In this document: one piece after another, positions 47,178 through 55,692 of the stretch | How positions within the stretch are numbered: the stretch's first letter is position 1 | How the letters are laid out: every line of letters begins with the position of its first letter | Source of the DNA: Hypoxylon rubiginosum | Taxonomy: Eukaryota; Ascomycota; Sordariomycetes; Xylariales; Hypoxylaceae | DNA: 64,000 bases | NCBI GenBank assembly: GCA_902806565.1 | Contig: CADCXA010000042.1 | Location: forward strand, 310,001-374,000 | Direction of reading: 5' to 3' | The notes under the pieces: generated by a model | The model's database searches: none | The model's input: the letters and a program-made list of their open reading frames with translations, nothing else | What the model was told of the DNA's origin: nothing | Program-made: the position numbers and the translations under genes

Positions 47178-49388
47178 ATGGAGGAGGCAACCAAGACGAT
47201 TGATACATTGGTTAAGAATATCCTCCCCTTCAAGGCACATTACCTGTCGGTAGACACGCGACGATTTCGGCAACACGTAGACGAGAAGAGATTAGAGGAA
47301 CAAGAGATCAGACAACTCCAGTACACGACTTTCGTTAGCGACGCAGAGCGTGGCATCCTTCTAACTCGTGCCTACTTTGACGTGCGAGAAGAGCCAACAA
47401 ATCCTACCAATGCGACTAATACTCCCTTGCCACGAAAAACCGATCCAAACAAACCCAAAACCAAACTATCCTTCAAGGATTACAAGAACAGGAAAAAGAG
47501 TCCTGACGGCGAGGAAACCCCCAAACCAGCAGCGCAACTCCCCAAAGTGAACGCGCCTCCAAAGAAGCTACCAGAGCCTGTCGCGAAGGACATGGAGAAC
47601 CGCCGAGATGGCAAGAAAGAAATACTTGACGCGAAGTCCGACTTGAAGACTGAGGCACGTCGTTATCGAAGTCCCTCGCCGGAGAGGAAAAAACGGGTTA
47701 TAGAGGCAGACCACGACTCTAAACCTGTCAAGCGCAGCAAAGTAGAAAACGCCACGCCCAATTCTACGAGCTCGCGCACTCTCAAGGACAACACGCCTCT
47801 AAAGGCTGAGCGACATGCATCTTCCGAAAAGAAGCAGCCCAAAGAGCCCAAAGGTCTGCCAATTACTAACGGGAAATTGGCACTGAACAGCACAGGGCAA
47901 AAAGGTGTTTCGCCCAGACCTAGTGCTCAAGTGAACGGCTCCCAGAAGCCTGTTAAGAGCAGGGATGGGGCCGATAAGAAGGAGGGCAGCACAGGCTCGA
48001 AGATGCCGCCTTTGTTATCCCCAATCGACATGTCGGACTATATGGAGAATGATACGAAAGTACCGCGCCCCAGTCCTAAGAAGAAGCCGACAGATTCCAG
48101 CAGCCTAAAGCCTCCGCCGAAGAAGAGTCGAGACGATCGCGAGCCATCTCCTAGTCCTAAGAAGCGGAAGATACCTCCCCTTCTATCCCCGACACTCCCA
48201 CCCATCGTCATGGAAGAATTAGCAAGATCGAAGTTGACGCCATCAAAGGATTCGAGCCAGAAGGGCAGTCAGACTTCGGATTCTCCAAATGGCGCGAAGA
48301 AGCCGCTCAAGAATGCAAAGCGTGAAGAGACGATTCATGTCGAAAGCAACAAAGGGCAGCGGGATTCGCTCATCGTTGCCTTGAAATACAAGAAACGAAA
48401 TTCGAAAACTGTAGAGCGACTTCTAGCCTTACCTCCGGGCGGAAAGAAGAAGAGCGATCTACTTAAGAAGGATGATCGCGCGGCCCGTGATCGTTCCGAT
48501 AGTTTGGAACCGGCAACTGCACGTAAGCGACCCTTTCCCGTGGCAGAACCGAACGAGGCGTCCAAACGGCCGAGGACCTCGGAAAACATGCGCCCTACGA
48601 CGCCACCGAGACAATCATCGGCAATGACGCGGGTGGCATCCAACAGCTCCCAAGCTGGCACCCCAGGGGTCGCAAACGGCCTCACCCCCGCCGCGCAACC
48701 ACCCGAACGCCGCCGCCCGCCCGTGGACCCAGAAAAACTGCAGAAATTGCACTCGAGAGCCGGTAGTTTCATTCAACTCGGCACGAAGCTGAAACATGAG
48801 AGGGATGGAGTGCTTAAGAAGCCAGAGGCAGGGTTTTCAGAGCGCGAACGTCAAGTCGCCATTGCCGCTGGAATCCAATGCTTAGTTTCGTTCCTCCTCG
48901 GTTTCAAACTGCAGAGCGACGCAGCCGAGCTCGAGCGCAAACACTGTTCAACCCGCACTTTCAAAGACACTCTTGGATTGTTCCGGGTGACCCGAGCTGA
49001 TTGTGCGAGGCACAGTCCTCTAACTGCGCTGGTCCTGCGCCTTCAGGGTATCTGTTTTGGATATATCGGCCGCATATTGTGCTCGTATCCTCCTGATCCC
49101 GAATTTGCCAAAGAGCTAGTTGCAAATAATAAGGATCAGCAAGAGACATGGCGACTTTCGGATAATGCACGCAAGGCCATGGGCGTGTATGACGGAGGCT
49201 CTAAGTCTGATGACGGCGGTCCGATAGGCAAACTTATCGACCGGCTCGGCCCGTGGTCGACAGCCGAGGAAGCCATTCCTATCACTCTCGAAGTCCTGCG
49301 AAAAGTCATGCAGGCCAACGGCCCTTGGAAACCAGCCGAAGCTCTCAGCAAGCTCGGACACCCAATGACGAATGGTGTCACCAACTAA
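47178..49388 (+). CDS. Nuclear protein with AFF-like C-terminal domain, candidate elongation scaffold (Ebp1-like)
   Basis: A single exon of 736 residues from the ATG at 47178 (context ACCATGG). The frame is open 12 codons further but without an ATG. The first ~75 residues are helical. A Lys/Ser/Pro-rich, disordered stretch follows (75-515) with KTKLSFKDYKNRKKSP at about 92-107 and many PPLLSP motifs, one in each half (MPPLLSPIDM, IPPLLSPTLP). Residues ~518-720 are helical: LHSRAGSFIQLGTKLKHERD, then IAAGIQCLVSFLLGFKLQ, TRTFKDTLGLFRVT and LTALVLRLQGICFGYIGRIL. This order of helices resembles the C-terminal homology domain of AFF1/AFF4, scaffold of the super elongation complex, and S. pombe Ebp1 has been likened to AFF4. 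That assignment is my inference. At minimum it is a conserved-looking nuclear protein. Confidence 0.6.
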   Translation: MEEATKTIDTLVKNILPFKAHYLSVDTRRFRQHVDEKRLEEQEIRQLQYTTFVSDAERGILLTRAYFDVREEPTNPTNATNTPLPRKTDPNKPKTKLSFKDYKNRKKSPDGEETPKPAAQLPKVNAPPKKLPEPVAKDMENRRDGKKEILDAKSDLKTEARRYRSPSPERKKRVIEADHDSKPVKRSKVENATPNSTSSRTLKDNTPLKAERHASSEKKQPKEPKGLPITNGKLALNSTGQKGVSPRPSAQVNGSQKPVKSRDGADKKEGSTGSKMPPLLSPIDMSDYMENDTKVPRPSPKKKPTDSSSLKPPPKKSRDDREPSPSPKKRKIPPLLSPTLPPIVMEELARSKLTPSKDSSQKGSQTSDSPNGAKKPLKNAKREETIHVESNKGQRDSLIVALKYKKRNSKTVERLLALPPGGKKKSDLLKKDDRAARDRSDSLEPATARKRPFPVAEPNEASKRPRTSENMRPTTPPRQSSAMTRVASNSSQAGTPGVANGLTPAAQPPERRRPPVDPEKLQKLHSRAGSFIQLGTKLKHERDGVLKKPEAGFSERERQVAIAAGIQCLVSFLLGFKLQSDAAELERKHCSTRTFKDTLGLFRVTRADCARHSPLTALVLRLQGICFGYIGRILCSYPPDPEFAKELVANNKDQQETWRLSDNARKAMGVYDGGSKSDDGGPIGKLIDRLGPWSTAEEAIPITLEVLRKVMQANGPWKPAEALSKLGHPMTNGVTN

Positions 49389-50604
49389 TAACGCAGCCTC
49401 GAACGACGACAAGAAGCTGGACTAGCAAACGACACCCACGCTTTTCTTTTTGCGGCCACGGCGGCACTAATTCTTTGCATTCTAATGTATTATACGAACC
49501 ATGATTTTCCTACGACATGATACCAGAACCCTTTGTGCATTTCGACCTCCCGCAACAACCAACCCATTGGAACGAGCGGGCGGCAGTTAGGATGTGAGAA
49601 TAATTGGAGGTCGAAGGGCTCGACCCGGATATGGGCATTTTGCGGCGTCTCGCTGGAACGGACGGAATATAGGGGAGGCTTCATGTGAAATTCATTGCAG
49701 TGATTTGTTTGGCTGAGGATGTCGAATGGGCTATGTCTCCTTGTTTTTTTGGCGGTCGAATTCGCCGAACGAAAAAGGGGGAGGTACAAATTCAGAAAAG
49801 GACTAGGCGAATAGGGGGAGTTTAAGGAGACGGGGATCCAAAAAGTGGATAGAAACCAAGCAGGGGAAGAAGAAGATGGCGGGATGGGAAATATCCCCTT
49901 GTCTAAAGTATAGTTGTTGTGTTGTGTATTCCCCCCCTGCTTTGAATGATATCCCGCCGGCACGGCCGAGCAGCAATGGAACTTAAGATAAACCACTTTG
50001 CCTCTTTGACTGGGTATATTTGGATTGAGTGAAGATCTTGATTGTGTCTAATGCGTGTTGTTCCTAATTCCTGTGTCTGGTGAAAGTCCATGGAAGTGCT
50101 CTTACATGCAGGAGTCGCCTGGTAGAGTTTACCGAGGTATATTATGAATAAAAAACAGCTTTCAGCCGAAAGAGCTCTGAATATTGTAGCTAAGCAGTCC
50201 ACTTGTAGTTTGAAATAAAAACGGGACTTTGAGCTAGAGAATAATAGGGGCTTGGTTAATGACTTGTGCTAAGGAGACACTTTGGTAACTTCTACGTCGT
50301 ATAGGGGTAATCTGCCACATGCCACCAATCAAACAACGATATGTCGTGTTAGGTAGCCAAGCATGCGGACGGAGTATTAGTAAGACCCTTTTTATATTCA
50401 GGATACGACTCCGAAACCGAAAGGGCAGGGCTCTAGAAACTCATGTATGACTGACTATACGCGGGATCGCAATATCAGTAGCATATGGCAGACAAGCTAC
50501 CGGAATTCGTCTGTAGACAAAATGACGGACAGGGCATTATTTTCTAGAGTGTCAATAGTTGTACATTTTTGTGTAGTGGTATCAACTATTACAGTAGTAG
50601 GCGA
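49389..50604. other. Intergenic, convergent 3' ends
   Basis: Between the AFF-like gene stop and the LIN1 stop. The first 500 bases look like 3' UTR (purine-rich GGGGGAGG runs on the plus strand). GTTAGGTAGCC at about 50349 is another TTAGGTAG copy. No gene is seen. Confidence 0.55.
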
Positions 50605-51942
50605 TCATGCAAAACTAGCCACACGGCTCCAGCTGCCGTCGCCGGCCTCCCGAAACTCGACGCCCTCCCCGAAGTAACCCGCGTCCTGCCAGGCCTTCAT
50701 CGTAGGGCCGTCGAAGGGCCCCTGCTTATCCGCGTCGTCCCGGCCGTCCACCCACCGGTACTCCCACATCCGGGTCGCGGGCGCCGCTTTAATCTCTTCC
50801 CTCCGCGGCTCCGTCCACGGCTCGTCCGCTTCCCGCGTGTATTCACGGATCAGGCGTTCGCGCTCCCGCTCGTAGATGTCGGGCCGGTCCCGGCCCAGCA
50901 GCTTGTCGGCCGCTTCGGTGATGGCGTCGATGGCCTCGCGGATGCGCGTCTGCTCGGGATCCTCCGGCGGTTTGTTGTCAGCATCCACGTCCATGGCTTC
51001 GGTCTTGTGCTGCTGCTGCTTCTTCTGCTTCCACTTGGGCACCTTTTTCGTCTTCGTCTGGCCCCGGCCCAGCCGCGCCAGCGCCTCCAGCGCCGTCTCG
51101 CCGCGCTCGAGGTGCAGGATTAAAGACCGGAGGAGGTCCGAGGTTAGCGCGCTGTCGTCCTCCTTGCGCTTCTGCCGCTGCTCGGCCTCGCGCCGCGAGT
51201 GCGCCTCCGCCGCCTTCTTCATGTCCTTCCTGCTGACGCCCTCGAGCCAGCGGTCGTGCACGGCGTCCGGGTCGACGGCCTTGCGCACGAAGTTGCCGGC
51301 CTCGTCGAACCGCCCCTCCTCGTTCTCCGCCTTGAGGTTGAAGGCCTCGACCTTGGGCGCGTGCTTCTTCAGCCCGCCCGCGCCGATCTCCTCGTCGAGG
51401 CCTTCTTCTTGGATCGCGAGCTCTACGGCCTCCTCGTCCTCGTCTCCGGACGACTCGTCCGCCGACAGGTGGATGTGCCCGCCTGATTTCGACTCGGCTT
51501 CCTGGCCCTGGATGTCCGAGGTGTCTTGGAACCTGACCTCCTTGCTCTTCTTCCCCGTCGCTTTGTCCACCGTATCGTCCTTCTCGTCGCCGTCCTCTTC
51601 CGCCGCGAACATGTCGTCCATATCCTCGTCCTCGTCTTTGTCCTTCTTCGCCTTAGACTTCGACGCGTGTAAGGTGCCTAGCTCCTCCCTGTCCGAGTCC
51701 GAGTCGTAGCCGTCGATGTTGACGGCGCCGCGCTTGGTCGCCGCGCTCCCGCGGATGACGTCCGCGTCGGCTTCCAGGAATACGTCGACCTCGTCCTCGT
51801 CCTCGTCTTCGGCGTCGGGGGCCAGCGCGGACGGATTCCGCATGTCGAACTTGACCTTCTTGTTGTTGGGTTCGGCATGGTGCGTTCTCGCGTAGTTCTC
51901 GCCGGCACGCTTCGGGCGCGCAGCCCTGAATCTGGAGGACAT
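50605..51942 (-). CDS. lin1: LIN1/CD2BP2, U5 snRNP-associated GYF-domain protein
   Basis: A single exon of 445 residues. The start MSSRFRAARPKRAGENYART and the KKVKFDMRNPSAL segment match Lin1/CD2BP2 N-termini. Residues 45-180 are acidic and Asp/Glu/Ser-rich, with DGYDSDSDREE. The conserved EEGLDEEIGAGG.. and FNLKAENEEGRFDEAGNFVR segments follow; the latter is a signature of the family. The GYF domain occupies 392-445: MWEYRWVDG, DGPTMKAWQDAGYFGEGVEF and a terminal SWSRVASFA. CD2BP2/U5-52K binds Prp6 and PRP8-associated U5 snRNP and leaves before tri-snRNP formation; yeast Lin1 also links to cohesin and replication proteins. Very GC-rich, giving a long antisense frame that I reject. It is head-to-head with UFD1. 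Confidence 0.93.
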   Translation of the reverse strand: MSSRFRAARPKRAGENYARTHHAEPNNKKVKFDMRNPSALAPDAEDEDEDEVDVFLEADADVIRGSAATKRGAVNIDGYDSDSDREELGTLHASKSKAKKDKDEDEDMDDMFAAEEDGDEKDDTVDKATGKKSKEVRFQDTSDIQGQEAESKSGGHIHLSADESSGDEDEEAVELAIQEEGLDEEIGAGGLKKHAPKVEAFNLKAENEEGRFDEAGNFVRKAVDPDAVHDRWLEGVSRKDMKKAAEAHSRREAEQRQKRKEDDSALTSDLLRSLILHLERGETALEALARLGRGQTKTKKVPKWKQKKQQQHKTEAMDVDADNKPPEDPEQTRIREAIDAITEAADKLLGRDRPDIYERERERLIREYTREADEPWTEPRREEIKAAPATRMWEYRWVDGRDDADKQGPFDGPTMKAWQDAGYFGEGVEFREAGDGSWSRVASFA

Positions 51943-52453
51943 GTTGCTTGCGACGCGGGAGCCGTTTCGAATTGGTGTGTTATTGATTGGGAGAAATGAT
52001 TTTCAAGGATAATAATTCGAACGGGATATGACGTTAGTAGAAATTTGCCCCTGTTCTAGGTAGTAGCTAGAGCTCTAGCTCATTAGTGGGACTTGGTTTA
52101 GTGGAGTTTTTAGAGCACGAAGGAGGGGTTTTTAGCGTATGCCCTGCCCGTGCTGCCCGTGCTGCCGTGGTCCCTGAGCTTGCACCTTCAGGAGGTACAT
52201 ATACGGATTAATGCCTAGACCGAGGTTTCGTCATCACGCGCAGGTGCCTTAGGTAGGCGAATCCGAATCGGTTGGAGCTTTAAGGAAAGCACCAAACACA
52301 CCTTTCAACCTAAGTACCTACTTTGCGAACTTACGAGAACATTCAACTACCTACATCGGTACTTGTATCTCTTCCATTAAATACAAATTCCGTATATATT
52401 TCCTTCCTACTTACGTAGTGCAGTCTGAGTTCATCAAGCAACCCCACGTCACC
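51943..52453. promoter_or_regulatory. Divergent promoter of lin1 and ufd1
   Basis: These 511 bases serve both genes. The directly repeated TGCCCGTGCTGCCCGTGCTGCCG is at about 52144-52168. GTGCCTTAGGTAGGCG at 52244-52259 and CCTAAGTACCTAC at about 52309-52321 are further copies of the TTAGGTAGG-type motif. No gene is seen. Confidence 0.5.
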
Positions 52454-53758
52454 ATGGTTCGTTACACACCCGGCCCTATGCCTACGCCCTCTACTTCGCA
52501 CTAGACTAGATCTTGCTAATCACGACGCGTCGTAGTACCGTGGACTCAACCCTTTCGACGCCGACGACCCAGCCGCCATGTCGTACATGGCCCGTTCTGG
52601 CATGATGCGTGGCCCAGCCATGCGCCGCTTCGACGAGTACTTCCGATGCTACCCCCTAATCATGGCACCCGGGTCCGAGAGACCGGAGCTGAACTATGGC
52701 TCCAAGATTTTCCTACCGCCCTCAGCTCTCCAGAAGATATCCCAGCTACACGTTCAGTGGCCTCTAATGATGGAGTTGATAAACGGCGAGAAGGGTACTC
52801 AGACCCATGCAGGTGTGCTGGAATTCGTTGCGGAGGAAGGTAGAGCTTACATACCGCAATGGGTTGGTTCTAACCCCGACATCTACAAAGCTATCCGAAC
52901 CCTAGCTGACAAGAGCAGATGATGCAAACACTGCAACTTGATGTCGGCGATATGATTCAGATCAAGTCGGCGTCTCTAGAGCTAGCCAAGATGGTCAAGC
53001 TACAGCCGCAGTCTACCAACTTCCTCGAAATTAGTGATCCGAAGGCGGTCTTGGAGAAGGCATTCCGGAACTTCGCTACGCTGACGAAGGGCGACATTTT
53101 CAACTTCGAGTACAACGACGAGGTATACGATGTAGCAGTATTGGAGGTGAAGCCCGAGACGGAGAAGATGGGTGTCTGCATGATCGAGACAGATGTCTCT
53201 GTAGAATTTGCGCCTCCCGTAGGATATGTCGAGCCGCAAAAGGGTAGCGGAACCAGCACGCCGAGAAGTACGAAGGGTGGTCTACCCGCTGGCGGAATGA
53301 TGCATCCACAAGGCACGATGGCACAATCTATCAACTATGATTCTATTGCGCCCAACGCTACAACAGCAGCCGCTGGAGCCCGAGCAGTTTCATCGCATTT
53401 CCTGAATGAAGGTCACAAGCTCAACGCCAAGAAAGGCTCCAAGGCCCCAACACCCAAACCCACGACCCCCGTCGCTGGTGCTTCCTCCAACACGGTACCC
53501 CTTCCACAAAGACGGACGAATGGTCCCATGCCGCTGCGACTTCCTCCGAACAAGCTATTCTTTGGTTACGAGATCAAACCAGTCAAGACAGATGCGGATA
53601 AGGAAGCGGAGAAGGAGAATGCTAGCAGACCTCATTTCGCCGGCCAGGGCCAGACTCTTAGGGGAGCAGTTAAGCGGAAGGGCGAAGGAGAGGATAAGGG
53701 CAAGGCGCCAGAGAAGAAGTCAGAGGAGGGACGCCGTCTAGACGGACGAAAGGCATGA
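52454..53758 (+). CDS. ufd1: UFD1, substrate adaptor of the Cdc48 segregase
   Basis: Three exons, 52454-52456 (the ATG alone), 52536-52862 and 52919-53758, give 389 residues starting MYRGLNPFDADDPAAMSYMA. Both donors are weak (gttcgt, gttggt) but the joins restore conserved sequence: M-YRGL and IPQW-MMQTLQLDVGD. The double-psi barrel N-terminal domain spans about 20-200 (FDEYFRCYPLIMA, KIFLPPSALQ, DIFNFEYNDEVYDVAVLEVK), with CMIETDVSVEFAPPVGYVEP closing it. The C-terminal part is disordered and ends in a Lys-rich stretch with a putative Cdc48-binding segment (LFFGYEIKPVK, about 310-330). With Npl4 it recruits ubiquitinated proteins to Cdc48/p97 for ER-associated and chromatin-associated degradation. 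Read-through of the second intron gives a stop at once after the barrel's first half. Confidence 0.95.
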
Positions 53759-54132
53759 ATTAATAAAGGCTATGGATTAGGCGTTTTCGGTGTTGCTAGA
53801 TGATCTAGCGAGGCTAGCAAATTAATGCGACTACGGTATTCCGACGTATCACGTACTGATGGTATGTTTTCAACCAGTCGCATACTCTAAATGAATAACA
53901 ATGATTACTAGTTTAATACCCCATGAGAACCTCTTTGACTTGGTATAGAATTCAAGATGCCCTCCACCATCGGTCCTAAAGTCGAAGTCAACCTCGCGCA
54001 GCGAGCTACTTTCCCTCTGTATGCCTTCAATTCGTCACCATTTCATCGTCTTTTAAACAAGCTACACCCAGCGTGAATTTCAGTACCGCCTTCATTTGAC
54101 ACAATAAAGGCGGACGCAGCTTGCCTGGTCCG
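53759..54132. other. Intergenic with a doubtful small frame
   Basis: Convergent 3' ends of ufd1 and a PPPY-motif gene. A 39-codon frame 53957-54076 begins MPSTIGPKVEVNLAQRATFP. It also contains a GT and downstream CAG that could be a splice pair. I cannot tell whether it is a real small gene or an exon relic. Confidence 0.4.
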
Positions 54133-54759
54133 TTAAGCTTTGGCTTCTTTCGGCCAGGGCCACCATCCTTTTAAGGGCATGTCGTCGTAAATGCTGATAC
54201 AGCATTTGGGTGTCAAGGCACTAAAGGAGTAGATTGTCTTTTTCGAAAGACCCCAGGCCTCAACGGACCGAATCATATTGATGCTCCAATTTTCGAATCG
54301 GACTTTAGATATGACATCGTAGTTTGGGGCATGGATTTGTAGGCTGGCAGTCCATCGCGGTGGTTGTTGCAAATCTTGTAGGAACCAATACCTTTTGATG
54401 GTACATGGGTTGTTGGGATGTCCTAGATTAATCTGTTGCGGGTTGATGTTCTCGACGAAGCCTTCTTCTTTAATTATATTCGCCGTCGTCCAGTAGAAAC
54501 CCTCGCGCATCAAAAGGGGCACATCGTCGCATTTAACGTCCATTTGCCCAAACCATGGCTGGAGATAGTTGTCCACCAAAGGCTGGGGCCTAAAAGAGAA
54601 GCGGATAGACCTTTCTCCAGGTATGTCGTAAAAGATCCTTCCGTTTCTAGCAGGACCAGGCGTTCGCAGAATTGTTGTTTTGTCGACTGCTTCGCTATAG
54701 GGAGGGGGTAGGCGTTGAGAGCTCTCGTCTTCAATCTGGGGTTCTGATGTTGCTGACAT
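54133..54759 (-). CDS. Hypothetical protein with a PPPY motif
   Basis: A 208-residue single exon that I do not recognise. The N-terminus SSQRLPPPYSEAVDKTTIL contains PPPYSE, a WW-domain ligand motif, as used by substrates or adaptors of Nedd4/Rsp5-type ligases. The rest looks like a compact beta-rich fold with many Trp and Tyr (YLQPWFGQMDVKC, REGFYWTTANIIKEEGF, RYWFLQDLQQPPRWTASLQI) and ends WWPWPKEAKA. No signal peptide or membrane segment. It stands between UFD1 and an ankyrin/STAND-N gene. The start at 54759 is the only early in-frame ATG; a Met further in would cut off the PPPY motif. Possibly a lineage-specific gene. Confidence 0.55.
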   Translation of the reverse strand: MSATSEPQIEDESSQRLPPPYSEAVDKTTILRTPGPARNGRIFYDIPGERSIRFSFRPQPLVDNYLQPWFGQMDVKCDDVPLLMREGFYWTTANIIKEEGFVENINPQQINLGHPNNPCTIKRYWFLQDLQQPPRWTASLQIHAPNYDVISKVRFENWSINMIRSVEAWGLSKKTIYSFSALTPKCCISIYDDMPLKGWWPWPKEAKA

Positions 54760-55274
54760 TTTTGCGCCGCTGCAGAGAATTTGTCCTGTCGTAGAGAGTC
54801 TGTATTGTTGAAGAGAATGTTCACTGTCGTAAAGTGACGAAGGGGTAGATTACTTGAGGGAGGACGGGTCTTTCGAGAATGCGAGGCATGGCTATTTTAT
54901 AATGAATATTTGAAACTTACTAGCACTGCCTGATAGATCCCCGTGAAGCCTAACCGGCCCTCTTTACGAGATTCAAACCCCATTCGAACTTACCTAGGTA
55001 AATAAAAGACTATCATCGCGACGATCGGGGTTTCACACAAACCCAGTCAAATCAAGTTTTCATATTTAACTCGTATCAATCTGAGTTAATTAATGTTCAT
55101 TCGGATTGATGCTCTGAGTTTATGAACGGCTACTGTGTCGTGTTTTTTCTAAGCTTTTCATTAGCTCCTATTTTTAGGTTAAGGGGTCGAAGGCCAGAAG
55201 GCTTGAGCCCTGGTATTAAGAAGCATCGATAGGTACGATAGGCAATGAAAACATTGCAAATAGCTGTAAATAAT

Positions 55275-55305
<31 letters not shown>

Positions 55306-55692
55306 AGACCACCGAAGCTCGTAGGGTGACATTGGCAGCTGTCACAAAACCACATTTTCACCCCTTTTTCCATACCTATAAAAACCTAACAAGGTACCTA
55401 GCAAATAAGATGTACGATAAGAGTAATTTGATTTAGATCTGATTGGGGTATCCGATAAGCTAGCTTGGTCTTCTTGGTGTGGGAGATGCAGGCTTTCATG
55501 CCATGTAGGCATTATTTGTATGCAAAGCCTCGAAAATGGTACGTCGCACAACGTCAAGGTGGAAGATCGTGGAGAAGCATATTACCGTTAGGCATAATCC
55601 TTCAGGCATATATCAGGCTTTGGACCCAACAGCTCACTCCCGATGCTTTTCCTTCTTTATCTTTCCAGTGAAGCCGAGACGGCACGTCGAAG
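54760..55692. promoter_or_regulatory. Divergent region between the PPPY gene and the ankyrin gene
   Basis: A perfect palindrome TACCTAGGTA lies at 54991-55000 and an AAG microsatellite at 55276-55307. The CT-rich 55600-55670 stretch is a possible leader of the ankyrin gene. No gene is seen. Confidence 0.5.
55276..55307. repeat. (AAG)n microsatellite
   Basis: About ten perfect AAG units in tandem, AAGAAG.. ending AGAAGAG, upstream of the ankyrin gene. Confidence 0.85.

Noticed and set aside
50876..51709. 277-codon plus-strand frame opposite LIN1
   Set aside because: Ser/Arg-rich shadow of the acidic LIN1 region; no domain, and the real gene has clear family motifs.
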